Shown here: positions 8,574 through 17,796 of the stretch, piece after piece
How positions within the stretch are numbered: position 1 is the first letter of the stretch
Layout: each line of letters starts with the position of its first letter
Assembly: GCF_900129795.1 (NCBI RefSeq)
Contig: NZ_FQWW01000001.1
Span: 62,001-126,000, forward strand
Length of the DNA: 64,000 nt
Reading direction: 5' to 3'
Source of the DNA: Flavobacterium sp. CF108
GTDB lineage: Bacteria; Bacteroidota; Bacteroidia; Flavobacteriales; Flavobacteriaceae
Notes under the pieces: generated by a model
What the model was told of the DNA's origin: nothing
What the model saw: only the letters and a program-made list of their open reading frames with translations
Databases searched by the model: none
Made by a program: the position numbers and the translations under genes

Positions 8574-8608
8574 AAAGGCTGCTCATTACAAGCAGCCTTT
8601 CCCTTTTT
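8574..8608 (+). terminator. Second terminator after the S1-domain gene
   Basis: Stem AAAGGCTGCT (8574-8583) with AGCAGCCTTT (8591-8600), then CCCTTTTTATT. Confidence 0.75.
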
Positions 8609-9265
8609 ATTCTAGTTTTAAAAAAAATTGTAATTAAAAAAAAACAGAAATAAAATAATTCGAATTCATCTCAAAAGTCAGCAGCTTTACGAATTTTTGA
8701 AACTGCTTTATCGATGGTATGTCTTTAAACAATTATTGCGTCTATCTTAAAAGCAAAAATTTAATTTCACGGCTAATCCATTTGGTTTAATAAAATAACT
8801 TATAGAAAGTTTTAGTTAGCATTTTTTCCTCTTTTCGTAATCAATTTGATACTAATTACAAAACAATTCTAGCGTTTAACCTTAGGTGTTACTATCTCCT
8901 TTTTGAAGTTTTGACAAACGAGTAAATCATTTGCTCATTCTTAGCAGGTTTACTATTTAAAACCATAAAAAAATGAGCGACAAATTTTTTAAATTTTCTC
9001 AAAAAAATCATTTTTTAGGTTAATAAATCAGTGAAAGAAAATCAATCTTATCTCAACAAAATAATTTGTATCTTGTTGATTTCTAGGATGTAAAATTACT
9101 TATTATTTTTTAATACTAATGTTAAAAAGTGTTATTTTTTGTACAAGAATGCTAATTGTTAACATTGAATGAAAAAATAGCATAGACTTAAACTAAATTG
9201 AGTAGGAAAAAATGTAAAAAATGGTTTATTTTTACACTATAATTTTTAAATAAAAACAAACAGAA
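8609..9265. other. 650-base gap upstream of menB
   Basis: No confident gene. On the minus strand there is a short frame at 8892-9011 (listed separately) and a 22-codon end, SYFIKPNGLAVKLNFCF-stop (8747-8815), which reads like the last strand of an outer-membrane barrel but has an in-frame stop just before it, so it could be a decayed remnant or chance. No promoter of the TAnnTTTG type was found directly before menB. Confidence 0.4.
8892..9011 (-). CDS. Possible 39-residue basic peptide (uncertain)
   Basis: ATG at 9011 to TAG at 8892. The peptide has a basic/aromatic start (MIFLRKFKKFVAHFF), a central PAKNEQMIYSFV and ends KTSKRR. It is strongly cationic. I recognise no family, no ribosome binding site is seen, and it could be a chance frame; it is listed because it lies in an otherwise empty gap. 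Confidence 0.2.
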   Translation of the reverse strand: MIFLRKFKKFVAHFFMVLNSKPAKNEQMIYSFVKTSKRR

Positions 9266-10099
9266 ATGGATTGGATTACTGCCAGAGAATTTGAAGATAT
9301 AACCTATAAAAAATGTAATGGAGTTGCCAGAATTGCTTTTAACAGACCAAATGTTAGAAATGCTTTCAGACCTAAAACAACTTCAGAATTATACCAGGCT
9401 TTTTATGACGCACAAGAAGATACTTCAATTGGAGTAGTTTTGCTTTCTGCAGAAGGACCATCGACAAAAGATGGCGTTTACTCGTTTTGCAGCGGAGGTG
9501 ATCAAAATGCACGTGGACATCAGGGATATGTTGGAGAAGACGGTCAGCATCGTTTAAATATTCTTGAAGTACAGCGTTTAATTCGTTTTATGCCTAAAGT
9601 AGTTATTGCAGTTGTTCCAGGCTGGGCTGTTGGCGGCGGACATAGTTTGCACGTAGTTTGCGATATGACACTGGCAAGTAAAGAACACGCCGTTTTTAAA
9701 CAAACAGATGCTGATGTTACCAGCTTTGACGGTGGTTACGGATCTGCTTATTTAGCTAAACTGGTCGGGCAGAAAAAAGCACGTGAAATTTTCTTTTTAG
9801 GAAGAAATTATTCAGCTCAGGAAGCTTTTGAAATGGGAATGGTAAATGCCGTAATTCCACACGATGAATTAGAAACTACTGCATACGAATGGGCGCAGGA
9901 AATTCTTCAAAAATCTCCAACTTCAATCAAAATGCTAAAATTCGCTATGAACCTAACAGATGATGGAATGGTTGGACAACAGGTTTTTGCAGGCGAAGCA
10001 ACACGTTTAGCCTACATGACCGAAGAAGCAAAAGAAGGAAGAAATGCCTTTTTAGAAAAAAGAAAACCAAACTTTGGCGAAAATAAATGGCTGCCATAA
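9266..10099 (+). CDS. menB: 1,4-dihydroxy-2-naphthoyl-CoA synthase
   Basis: 277 residues, crotonase fold. It closes the naphthoquinone ring of o-succinylbenzoyl-CoA in menaquinone synthesis. Visible are the oxyanion-hole segments SFCSGGDQNARG and GWAVGGGHSLHVVCD, and the MenB signature VTSFDGGYGSAYLAK. The preceding KQTDAD carries Asp where bicarbonate-dependent MenB enzymes have Gly, so this looks like the bicarbonate-independent type (from family knowledge). menA follows after a repeat-containing gap. Confidence 0.96.
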   Translation: MDWITAREFEDITYKKCNGVARIAFNRPNVRNAFRPKTTSELYQAFYDAQEDTSIGVVLLSAEGPSTKDGVYSFCSGGDQNARGHQGYVGEDGQHRLNILEVQRLIRFMPKVVIAVVPGWAVGGGHSLHVVCDMTLASKEHAVFKQTDADVTSFDGGYGSAYLAKLVGQKKAREIFFLGRNYSAQEAFEMGMVNAVIPHDELETTAYEWAQEILQKSPTSIKMLKFAMNLTDDGMVGQQVFAGEATRLAYMTEEAKEGRNAFLEKRKPNFGENKWLP

Positions 10100-10271
10100 A
10101 TATTTTAGATTTTAGATCGTAGATTTTAGATTTTTTGAATCTGAAAATGGCATCTAAACTCTAGATTAAAAAACAATATTATTTAGATTACAGATTTTAG
10201 ATTTTTTAAATTATAAAGAATCCAACAATCTAAAATCTAAAATCTAAACTCTAAAAATCTAAAATTAAAAT
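10100..10271. repeat. TCTAAAATC-type inverted repeats between menB and menA
   Basis: Multiple copies of TAGATTTTAGATTTT in one half and TCTAAAATCTAAAATCTAAA in the other give a large, partly degenerate hairpin. No gene is visible. Confidence 0.6.
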
Positions 10272-11234
10272 ATGAAACACTGGATTGAAGCCGCTAGACT
10301 GCGCACATTGCCTTTATCAGTTTCCGGAATTATAGTTGGAAGTATTTATGCACTTTCAAACCCAACAGAAACGATTAATACGCCAACAGAAGTTTTTAGT
10401 TGGAAAATTTTTGGTTTCGCACTTTTAACAACACTTGGTCTTCAGGTACTTTCTAATTTTGCAAACGATTACGGAGACGGAGTAAAAGGCACAGATAATG
10501 CAGATCGTGTAGGTCCGCAGCGTGCCATTCAAAGTGGTGTAATTACGCCGCAAGCCATGAAAAAAGCCATAATAATTACTTCGTTACTGACTTTATTGTC
10601 AGCTATTATTTTGATTTATTTTGCTTTTGGTCAGGACAATTTTGGTTATTCTATCTTTTTCCTTTTACTGGGAATCGCTGCAATTGTTTCGGCAATTCGT
10701 TATACAGTAGGAAATTCAGCTTACGGATACAGAGGGTTTGGCGATTTATTTGTTTTCATTTTCTTCGGATTGGTAAGCACATTAGGTGTTAACTTTTTAT
10801 ATTCAAAAGAAGTTGATCCGCTTTTAATTCTTCCGGCAGTTGCAATTGGGTTATTGAGCGTAGGGGTTTTAAACCTTAACAATATGCGTGACGAAGAATC
10901 AGACAGAAAATCCGGTAAAAAAACAATCGTAGTGCAAATGGGCGGTGCAAAAGCTAAAATTTATCACTTTTCAATCATTATAACAGCGATGCTTTTGGTT
11001 GTAATTTTTGCCATTTTAAGCGATTATAATTTCGATCAATACTTGTTTTTATTGGCTTACATTCCTTTAACTAAACATTTAATTACCGTTTATAAAAATC
11101 AAAATCCTAAGCTTTTAGATCCGGAATTAAAAAAAGTGGCACTAAGCACATTTTTGCTTTCCATATTATTGACAATTTGTATGATTTCGTTGATTTCAGA
11201 CATTATTGTTAATCTTTTTCTTGGAGGAAGATAA
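10272..11234 (+). CDS. menA: 1,4-dihydroxy-2-naphthoate polyprenyltransferase
   Basis: 320 residues with about eight to nine membrane helices, UbiA superfamily. The first Asp-rich prenyl-diphosphate site is NFANDYGDGVKGTDNAD (about 62-78) and the second is NNMRDEESDRKSGKK (about 203-217). It attaches the polyprenyl tail to 1,4-dihydroxy-2-naphthoate in the inner membrane. It is followed after 29 bp by the metallo-hydrolase and probably shares its transcript. Confidence 0.95.
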   Translation: MKHWIEAARLRTLPLSVSGIIVGSIYALSNPTETINTPTEVFSWKIFGFALLTTLGLQVLSNFANDYGDGVKGTDNADRVGPQRAIQSGVITPQAMKKAIIITSLLTLLSAIILIYFAFGQDNFGYSIFFLLLGIAAIVSAIRYTVGNSAYGYRGFGDLFVFIFFGLVSTLGVNFLYSKEVDPLLILPAVAIGLLSVGVLNLNNMRDEESDRKSGKKTIVVQMGGAKAKIYHFSIIITAMLLVVIFAILSDYNFDQYLFLLAYIPLTKHLITVYKNQNPKLLDPELKKVALSTFLLSILLTICMISLISDIIVNLFLGGR

Positions 11235-11263
11235 TTTTAAGTTCAACTTTAAACTTTTTAAAA

Positions 11264-11941
11264 ATGAAAATTACATTTTACGGACACGCATCTTTAGGGA
11301 TCGAAGTAGGAGGAAAACACATTCTTGTTGATCCTTTTATTTCTGGAAATCCACAGGCTGCAGCCATCGACATAAATATATTAAAAGCCGATTATATCTT
11401 ATTAACTCACGCGCATAGCGATCATGTTTTAGATGTTGATACTATTGCAAAAAATACCAATGCAGTAATTGTTTCAAATGCTGAAATTACAAGCTATTAC
11501 GCAAAAAAAGGTTTTAATGCACACCCGATGAATCACGGCGGAAGCTGGAAATTTGATTTTGGAATAGTAAAATATGTAAACGCAATTCACTCAAGTTCTT
11601 TCCCTGATGGAACTTACGGAGGAAATCCTGGCGGATTTGTAATCGAAGGCGAACACAAAAACATTTACATTGCTGGAGATACAGCACTTACATTTGATAT
11701 GAAATTGATTCCGCTTCGTACAAAATTAGATTTAGCCATTCTTCCAATCGGAAATAATTTCACAATGGATGTTGAAGATGCTATAATCGCATCTGACTTT
11801 GTAGAATGTGACAAAATCCTAGGTTATCACTTTGATACTTTTGGTTATATCGAAATCAATCACGAAGAATCAATCCGCAAATTCTTTGATAAAGGAAAAG
11901 ATTTGATGCTTTTAAATATTGGAGAATCTATAGAACTATAA
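11264..11941 (+). CDS. Metal-dependent hydrolase, UPF0173 (metallo-beta-lactamase fold)
   Basis: 225 residues. The metal-binding motif HAHSDH (about 50-55), a later His in NHGGSWKF, GDTAL (about 139) and a C-terminal His (GYHFDTFGY) match the UPF0173/YtkL group. Substrate unknown. It lies directly behind menA, an arrangement I recall from other Flavobacterium genomes, but a menaquinone role is only suggested by that position. Confidence 0.85.
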   Translation: MKITFYGHASLGIEVGGKHILVDPFISGNPQAAAIDINILKADYILLTHAHSDHVLDVDTIAKNTNAVIVSNAEITSYYAKKGFNAHPMNHGGSWKFDFGIVKYVNAIHSSSFPDGTYGGNPGGFVIEGEHKNIYIAGDTALTFDMKLIPLRTKLDLAILPIGNNFTMDVEDAIIASDFVECDKILGYHFDTFGYIEINHEESIRKFFDKGKDLMLLNIGESIEL

Positions 11942-12211
11942 TAATTATCCTGAGCATAGTCGAAATAAGGAGCTAATCCCGCTATCCGCTATATCTTTTA
12001 TGGTGAACCCCACCATAAAAGGATGTCGTTTCTATCGGGGCTAGGACATTCGGTTTCAAAAAAATATTTTGGCACAATATATGTCAGATAATGAAGCATT
12101 GAATCACTTTAATCTGTGCAATCTGTGGCAAATAAAAAATTAGTGAAAATTTGTGTAATTACTTCGCCTATTTGCTATTGCTCGGGTCGTGGCAAAAGAT
12201 TTAAACCAAAT
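11942..12211. repeat. Repeat-bearing gap
   Basis: Holds CCTGAGCATAGTCGAAATAAGG, a relative of the GAGCGAAGTCGA repeats, a hairpin TTTATGGTG-AACC-CCACCATAAA (about 11997-12020), and AATCTGTGCAATCTGTGG plus GAAAATTTGTGTAATTAC with CTTCGCCTATTTGCTATTGCTCGGGTCGTGG, nearly the same phrase as at 17810-17840. No gene. Confidence 0.55.
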
Positions 12212-13414
12212 ATGAATCTTAAAAGAATATTTTTAATCTTTTTAATAACTTCAACCTACAATGTCTTTGCTCAAAAAGACGGCTATTGGGACAAAGAACG
12301 AGCAACTACAAAAGAAATTCTGGTTTCTGCTGGCGACAGAATTATAATAAAAACAGAAGATTTACCAGTAGGAACAACTGAAATTGTATACCGAATTACA
12401 CTTCTGGACAAAAACCAGCAAATGGCCAATAGTTTGGTTTCGCTGTTAAAAGCAATTCCAGATCCATACGGAATAGGACAAGGATCTGCCGGAGCTGTTT
12501 TTTTAATGTCTAAAATTTCCGGAGACGATCAATGTACTTACTCATTGTTTACCTCAAATGAAAATGCTAAAAAATACGTTTCTGACGGAAAAATAGATTC
12601 AGCTTGTTTTTCTCAATCTGAACCTGTTAGTAAAGACGCTAAGAGAATTTCATTAGATAAAAATTCGTGCTTAAAAGAAAATACAAAAACAATTTGGTTT
12701 GGATTTGAAAGCAAAAATTGGTTTTTGACTCAGAAAATAGTTTTAGAAGTGGTGCCGTGGGTTGATATAAAATTAAACCGCGGCTGGAATCAGGATAACA
12801 AAAATGAAATTATCAGTTTGTGCAAAACATCAACAATGGCGCAGAAAATGGCCAATTCTGATGATTTTTGTGTTTGCATACTGGATAAAATCATGAAAGA
12901 ATATCGTTATGCAGAATTTCAAAAATTACTGGCTGTTGAAAAAACAAAAGTCTACAAAGACTTTGGAAATGCCTGCTATAAAGATGCTGACATTTCTAAA
13001 AACGTTTATAACGATTTAAGAAATCAAATTGCGACTTTAATAAAACAGCAAAAGTACAACGAGGCAATCCAAAAATTAAATATAATTATTAATGACGGAA
13101 AAGCTACAGCGTTAGATTACAGTTCAATTGGTTATTGCTATATCCTGACAAAACAATATGCAAAAGCATTAAAGTTTTTAAAGGAAGGCGAAAAATTAGA
13201 TGATACAGAGTTATTGGTAAAACTAAATTTAGCACATGTTTATTTAGTGAGCGATAATTATAGTGACGCAAAAGCAATCTATAAAAAATACCAAGATCAA
13301 AACGTTACAGACAGCCTAAGCTGGAAAGAAAAAACAAAATCAGATTTTGCCCTTTTCGAAAAAGCAGGTTTACCTTCAAAAGACTTCGAAAAAGTTTTAA
13401 AATTATTCAATTAA
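12212..13414 (+). CDS. Secreted TPR-repeat protein of unknown function
   Basis: About 400 residues from ATG 12212 (MNLKRIFLIFLITS), where a signal peptide begins and ends near NVFAQ; the upstream extension is repeat sequence and rejected. The N-terminal half is a beta-rich domain with several Cys residues and no family I recognise. The C-terminal third (about 285-390) holds three TPR-like units, e.g. NEAIQKLNIIINDGKATALD. Probably a periplasmic or surface interaction protein; it stands between menA and menC without an obvious link. Confidence 0.65.
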   Translation: MNLKRIFLIFLITSTYNVFAQKDGYWDKERATTKEILVSAGDRIIIKTEDLPVGTTEIVYRITLLDKNQQMANSLVSLLKAIPDPYGIGQGSAGAVFLMSKISGDDQCTYSLFTSNENAKKYVSDGKIDSACFSQSEPVSKDAKRISLDKNSCLKENTKTIWFGFESKNWFLTQKIVLEVVPWVDIKLNRGWNQDNKNEIISLCKTSTMAQKMANSDDFCVCILDKIMKEYRYAEFQKLLAVEKTKVYKDFGNACYKDADISKNVYNDLRNQIATLIKQQKYNEAIQKLNIIINDGKATALDYSSIGYCYILTKQYAKALKFLKEGEKLDDTELLVKLNLAHVYLVSDNYSDAKAIYKKYQDQNVTDSLSWKEKTKSDFALFEKAGLPSKDFEKVLKLFN

Positions 13415-13483
13415 AAAATATTTCACCATATAAGTAAAGAGTTTTCAGTCGCAGTGTTCAGTCTCAGTCTGCGAAAACTTTAA

Positions 13484-14593
13484 ATGAACTTATATAACTT
13501 ATATGGTTTAAAAAATAGCAGAGTGAAAGCGACTTACCACAAATATATGCTCGAGTTTAAGCGTCCTTCTGGGACGTCTCGCGGTGTTATGACCGAAAAA
13601 GAAACCTGGCTTATCGTTCTTGAAGAAAACGGTAAAAAAGGAATAGGAGAGTGTGGTATACTTCGTGGCTTAAGTGCTGATGATCGCGATGATTATGAAG
13701 AAAAACTAAAATGGGCTTGCGAGAATATTCATTTAGGAGAAAAAGCACTTTGGGAATCTTTACTAGAGTTTCCTTCAATTCAATTTGGGATTGAAACGGC
13801 TTTTTTATCTTTAAAAAGTGAAACTCCATATTTACTTTTTCCATCAAATTTCACCAATAATACCCAATCAATTGAGATAAATGGTTTGGTTTGGATGGGC
13901 GAGCCGGCTTTTATGAAACAGCAGATTGAAGAAAAATTAGCCGACGGATTTAGCTGTATCAAACTTAAAATTGGAGCAATAGATTTTCAAAAAGAATTAG
14001 AATTATTAGAATTTATCCGTAGTCATTTTTCAGCAGAAGAAATAGAAATCAGGGTTGATGCAAATGGCGCTTTTGCTTTAGATGAAGCTTTAGATAAACT
14101 CAACCAATTAAATAAATTTCAACTACATAGTATCGAACAGCCTATTAAAAAAGGAAACGTTCAGGCTATGGCTGATTTATGTAAAATAACTCCTTTTCCA
14201 ATTGCTTTAGATGAAGAATTGATTGGCATATTTACATTAGAAGAAAAAGAAAAATTACTGCAGGAAATCAAACCTCAATATATTATTTTAAAGCCAAGTT
14301 TTATTGGCGGTTTTAGAGGAACGGACGAATGGATAAAATTAGCAGATAAATACAATATTGGCTGGTGGATAACCTCTGCATTAGAAAGCAATATCGGATT
14401 AAATGCTATCGCACAATGGACATTTCTTCAAAATTCAAAAATGCCCCAAGGATTAGGAACCGGAGCGCTTTATACCAATAATTTTGATTCTCCACTAGAA
14501 GTTGTAAAAGGAAAATTGTGGTATAATATAGCTACAGATTGGGATTCGGTAATTTTGGAAAAGGTACAAAGTAACAAAGATTCAAAGGGGTAA
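13484..14593 (+). CDS. menC: o-Succinylbenzoate synthase
   Basis: 369 residues from ATG 13484; a GTG at 13523 (VKATYHKYMLEF) would give the shape usual for flavobacterial MenC and is a plausible true start. Enolase superfamily: the catalytic KxK is Lys160/Lys162 (CIKLKIG), metal ligands Asp192 (RVDANGA), Glu218 (SIEQP) and Asp243 (ALDEEL), second base Lys270 (ILKPS). It dehydrates SHCHC to o-succinylbenzoate. menE, which normally follows, is not in the window. Confidence 0.92.
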   Translation: MNLYNLYGLKNSRVKATYHKYMLEFKRPSGTSRGVMTEKETWLIVLEENGKKGIGECGILRGLSADDRDDYEEKLKWACENIHLGEKALWESLLEFPSIQFGIETAFLSLKSETPYLLFPSNFTNNTQSIEINGLVWMGEPAFMKQQIEEKLADGFSCIKLKIGAIDFQKELELLEFIRSHFSAEEIEIRVDANGAFALDEALDKLNQLNKFQLHSIEQPIKKGNVQAMADLCKITPFPIALDEELIGIFTLEEKEKLLQEIKPQYIILKPSFIGGFRGTDEWIKLADKYNIGWWITSALESNIGLNAIAQWTFLQNSKMPQGLGTGALYTNNFDSPLEVVKGKLWYNIATDWDSVILEKVQSNKDSKG

Positions 14594-14649
14594 AAAGCAC
14601 GATATAAAACCTCTGAACCTTTGCAACTCTGAACTTTAGAACCTATGTT

Positions 14650-15204
14650 TTACTCTTTCCCGCCAAGTAAATTATCCTGCCATTCTTTTAGTTCCTGCCA
14701 TTTTCCCTGATAAGCAAATAAAGCTTGTCTAGCCCAGGTACTTGGATTATGCATAGCAAAATTTTCTCCTCCGGCATCTAGAATTGATTGTAGTTTTTCT
14801 GTCGATGCTTCCGAAAGTTCACGCCAGGTATTAATTCCGGCGGCGTTAAATAAAGCTTCTATTTTCGGGCCAATTCCTTCAACAATTTTTAAATCGTCTT
14901 GTTTTATTTTTTTGCCTAATACATTTGCGGCCAGCGCACTATCAAATAAAGCTGATGGAGCTTCTGAAACAAATGATTTAGGTACAGATGCAGAAGCTTT
15001 AGCATGAGCAGCCGCCAGATCTGCTTCCAGAGAAGCTATTTTTGTATTTAAATTTTTCGTATTTGCTTTACAAGCATCAAGATCAGCTTGTAATGATGCG
15101 GCTAAAGAATCATCTTCTTTTGAGTTCAATTTTCCTAGTAAGTAACCTAAAATTCCACAGATTATACCCACTAAAATCGGTATTAAGATACAAGGTAAAT
15201 TCAT
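14650..15204 (-). CDS. Membrane-anchored coiled-coil / helix-hairpin-helix protein
   Basis: 184 residues: a hydrophobic anchor at about 4-26 (LVGIICGILGYLLGK), a coiled-coil at about 30-70, and a C-terminal helix-hairpin-helix domain (about 100-180) with DDLKIVEGIGPKIEALFNAAG. HhH modules of this type also occur as protein-interaction domains, so DNA binding is not implied. It follows the OmpA-family gene by 17 bp and is probably co-transcribed; the pair recurs in flavobacteria, and an envelope role is inferred. Confidence 0.75.
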   Translation of the reverse strand: MNLPCILIPILVGIICGILGYLLGKLNSKEDDSLAASLQADLDACKANTKNLNTKIASLEADLAAAHAKASASVPKSFVSEAPSALFDSALAANVLGKKIKQDDLKIVEGIGPKIEALFNAAGINTWRELSEASTEKLQSILDAGGENFAMHNPSTWARQALFAYQGKWQELKEWQDNLLGGKE

Positions 15205-15221
15205 AATAAGTATATTTTTGA

Positions 15222-16148
15222 TTATTTGATGGTAATTACGGTTCTTCTGTTGCTTGCTTTTCCTTCAGTTGTAGCATTATCGCCAATTGGTTCATCCGGA
15301 CCTTTTGATTCCGTTGCAATTCTGGAAGCTTCAATGCCATTTTTAATTAAATAATTTTTAGAAAAATCGGCTCTTTTTTGTGCCAGATCTATATTTAAAT
15401 CTCTATTGCCTACATTATCACTATGTCCCACAACTAAGACAGAAGTATTTTTTACATTTTTTAAATATTTCGTAATATCAGCCACTTTTTGCTGTTCTTC
15501 CTCATTTAAATTAAAACTTGATTTGTTGGTATTAAAATGAAGAATCAACGGATCTGCATTAATTTTTTCTTTTAATGCAGACCATTCATCACTGGCTGTA
15601 GAAGTTGTATCAGCAGAAGTTGTACCAATAGCTGCAAATTCGTATTCAACAGGGCCAATGATCGTATCTGCATTTGTTTTCCAGCTATTGATAATTTCTC
15701 CTTTTGTGTCTAATTGAGAAGAAGCTAAACCTTTTGAAACAAAATAATTTTTCACATCATTTGCTCGTGCTAATCCAAGATTTTCAAATTTTGTTGTGTT
15801 GGTTTCATCAGAAGTAGCATAACCTGTAATGGTAACTTTTTGTTTGGGATTTGAAACTAAAAAAGTTTTAAGTTTTTCAATTCCAATAGAAATTGAATCA
15901 CTTATGGGCTGAATCGCAGCAGGATTATTTTTTAAAAATTTAAAATTATCATTGGTCTGAAATTCAAATCCGGAACCATTTATGATAAAAGGAACAAAAT
16001 TATAATTTTTAATTGCCGTAGGAGGTACTTTTTCGGTGGCAGCATTTGGCTGGGCCGCATCGCAATTGCAGCAAAACTTTATATACAAGATTGTACCTAA
16101 AATTATGACCAGAGCGATCCCTAATAGATAAAATATTTTTTTAGACAT
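15222..16148 (-). CDS. OmpA-family protein with two OmpA-like domains
   Basis: 308 residues from ATG 16148 (MSKKIFYLLG). The start at 16229 is rejected because a promoter box (16172-16179) lies downstream of it. One membrane helix (about 5-22) anchors the protein, followed by a cysteine pair (FCCNC). Two peptidoglycan-binding OmpA-like domains follow: a divergent one at about 70-165 and a clear one at about 205-308 (VGHSDNVGNRDLNIDLAQKR, ASNRRTVITIK). It likely links membrane and cell wall. Confidence 0.85.
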   Translation of the reverse strand: MSKKIFYLLGIALVIILGTILYIKFCCNCDAAQPNAATEKVPPTAIKNYNFVPFIINGSGFEFQTNDNFKFLKNNPAAIQPISDSISIGIEKLKTFLVSNPKQKVTITGYATSDETNTTKFENLGLARANDVKNYFVSKGLASSQLDTKGEIINSWKTNADTIIGPVEYEFAAIGTTSADTTSTASDEWSALKEKINADPLILHFNTNKSSFNLNEEEQQKVADITKYLKNVKNTSVLVVGHSDNVGNRDLNIDLAQKRADFSKNYLIKNGIEASRIATESKGPDEPIGDNATTEGKASNRRTVITIK

Positions 16149-16171
16149 GATTTGATGAATTAAGGTTCTAT

Positions 16172-16179
16172 CAAAATTA
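16172..16179 (-). promoter_or_regulatory. -7 box of the OmpA/HhH operon
   Basis: TAATTTTG on the minus strand fits TAnnTTTG and places the transcript start about 17 nt upstream of the ATG at 16148. Confidence 0.45.
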
Positions 16180-16343
16180 GCAAAAATTAAGACATCTAAC
16201 GTATTAACAATCAGTAAATTTGGTTTCATTTTAGACTAAACAAATTAGAACTTGAAACGAATTTTATGTCTGGATTTTTAAAAATGAGATTCCATGACTG
16301 AATTAAAATGAGTAAATTGCAGTAAAATAAATTAAGACTCAAA

Positions 16344-16820
16344 ATGCTCGAGATAGAAAGAAAGTTTCTTGTAAAATCAGATGATTTTAAAGAACAGGCA
16401 TTTGCAAAAAATCAAATAGCACAAGGTTATTTAAGCTCAATTGCCGAGAGAACGGTTCGTGTTAGAATTAAAGGAGATAAAGCTTTTTTAACCATAAAAG
16501 GTATTGGCCATCAAGGAGGAATGTCTCGTTTTGAATGGGAAAATCAAATTCCGCTTGATGAAGCTGCAGAACTGTTGAAATTATGCGAAAAAGGCAAAAT
16601 TGAGAAAACACGTTATGAAATTAAATTCGGAAACCATGTTTATGAAGTTGATGAATTTTATGGAGAAAATGAAGGTTTAACAATGGCAGAAATTGAACTG
16701 CAGTCTGAAGATGAAAGTTTCGAAAAACCAGATTGGCTGGGAGAAGAAGTAACAAATGACGAAAGATATTATAATGCTTATTTGAGCAAAAATCCTTTTA
16801 AAAACTGGGGAAAAGAATAA
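16344..16820 (+). CDS. CYTH-domain protein
   Basis: 158 residues, the size of a stand-alone CYTH domain (triphosphate tunnel metalloenzymes). The ExExK signature is MLEIERKFLV at the N-terminus; further acidic and basic tunnel residues appear in RTVRVRIKGDKAFLTIKG and VYEVDEFYGENEGLTMAEIEL. Members hydrolyse tripolyphosphate or related triphosphates or have adenylate cyclase activity; substrate not predictable. The stop is 3 bp before the next gene, so they form an operon. Confidence 0.88.
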   Translation: MLEIERKFLVKSDDFKEQAFAKNQIAQGYLSSIAERTVRVRIKGDKAFLTIKGIGHQGGMSRFEWENQIPLDEAAELLKLCEKGKIEKTRYEIKFGNHVYEVDEFYGENEGLTMAEIELQSEDESFEKPDWLGEEVTNDERYYNAYLSKNPFKNWGKE

Positions 16821-16823
16821 TTT

Positions 16824-17792
16824 ATGGCAGACCAATATGATTTAATTATTGTGGGAGGCGGGCCAATAGGTCTGGCTTGTGCAATAGAAGCTCAAAAGAA
16901 AAACTTACGTTATTTAATTATAGAAAAAGGCGCGATTGTAAATAGTATTTTCAATTATCCGCTGTACATGACATTTTTCTCTACTGCCGAAAGACTTGAA
17001 ATAGGTGATATTCCGTTTAACTGTTTGGCGCCAAAACCGGGTCGTCAGGAAGCTTTAGAATATTACCGAAATATTCACCGCTATTTTAATTTCAATATTA
17101 ATTTATTTGAAAAAGTAACTGAAATTAAAAAAACTGGAAATTCTCTTTTTGAAATTTCGACAGACAAAAGTTCATACAAATCGAAAAACGTAGTTATTGC
17201 AACTGGTTTTTATGACATTCCGATTCATATGAATATTAAAGGCGAGGAATTGCCAAAAGTTCGTCACTATTATAAAGAAGCTCACGAATATGCTTTTAGA
17301 AATGTTATAGTTGTTGGCGCTAACAATTCATCTGTTGATGCAGCTTTAGAATGCTGGCGAAAAGGCGCGAACGTAACTATGGTAATTCGTAAAAATGAAA
17401 TCAATAACAGAGTAAAATATTGGGTTAAACCCGATATTGAAAACCGAATTGCAGAAGGAAGCATCAAAGCTTATTTTGAATCGAATATTACGGAAATCCG
17501 TGATAATGAAGTTGAGATTGAAACTCCAAACGGTAAAGTGACAATCGAAAATGATTTTGTTCTGGCTTTAACAGGTTATAAGCCAGATTTAAACTTCCTG
17601 GAAAATATAGGAATTGAACTTTCAAATGATGAATTGAAAATTCCAACGTATAATCCTGAAACTATGGAAACGAATGTTGAAGGTTTATTCCTTGCAGGCG
17701 TTGTCTGCGGAGGAATGCAGACGCATAAATGGTTTATCGAAAACTCAAGAATCCATGCTAATATGATTGTGGATTATATTACTTCGAAATAA
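16824..17792 (+). CDS. YpdA-like FAD/NAD(P) disulfide-reductase family protein
   Basis: 322 residues. FAD-binding GGGPIGLACAIEA near the N-terminus (about 11-23), second nucleotide site VVGANNSSVDAALE (about 161-174), and VEGLFLAGVVCGG near the end. The whole resembles YpdA, the proposed bacillithiol-disulfide reductase, rather than thioredoxin reductase: there is no CxxC. No bacillithiol biosynthesis gene is in the window. Co-transcribed with the CYTH gene. Confidence 0.82.
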   Translation: MADQYDLIIVGGGPIGLACAIEAQKKNLRYLIIEKGAIVNSIFNYPLYMTFFSTAERLEIGDIPFNCLAPKPGRQEALEYYRNIHRYFNFNINLFEKVTEIKKTGNSLFEISTDKSSYKSKNVVIATGFYDIPIHMNIKGEELPKVRHYYKEAHEYAFRNVIVVGANNSSVDAALECWRKGANVTMVIRKNEINNRVKYWVKPDIENRIAEGSIKAYFESNITEIRDNEVEIETPNGKVTIENDFVLALTGYKPDLNFLENIGIELSNDELKIPTYNPETMETNVEGLFLAGVVCGGMQTHKWFIENSRIHANMIVDYITSK

Positions 17793-17796
17793 AGGT

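Noticed and set aside
12116..12211. Upstream extension of the TPR protein
   Set aside because: The bases belong to intergenic repeats and the signal peptide begins at 12212.
16149..16229. Upstream start of the OmpA-family protein
   Set aside because: A promoter box lies downstream of it and the signal anchor begins at 16148.
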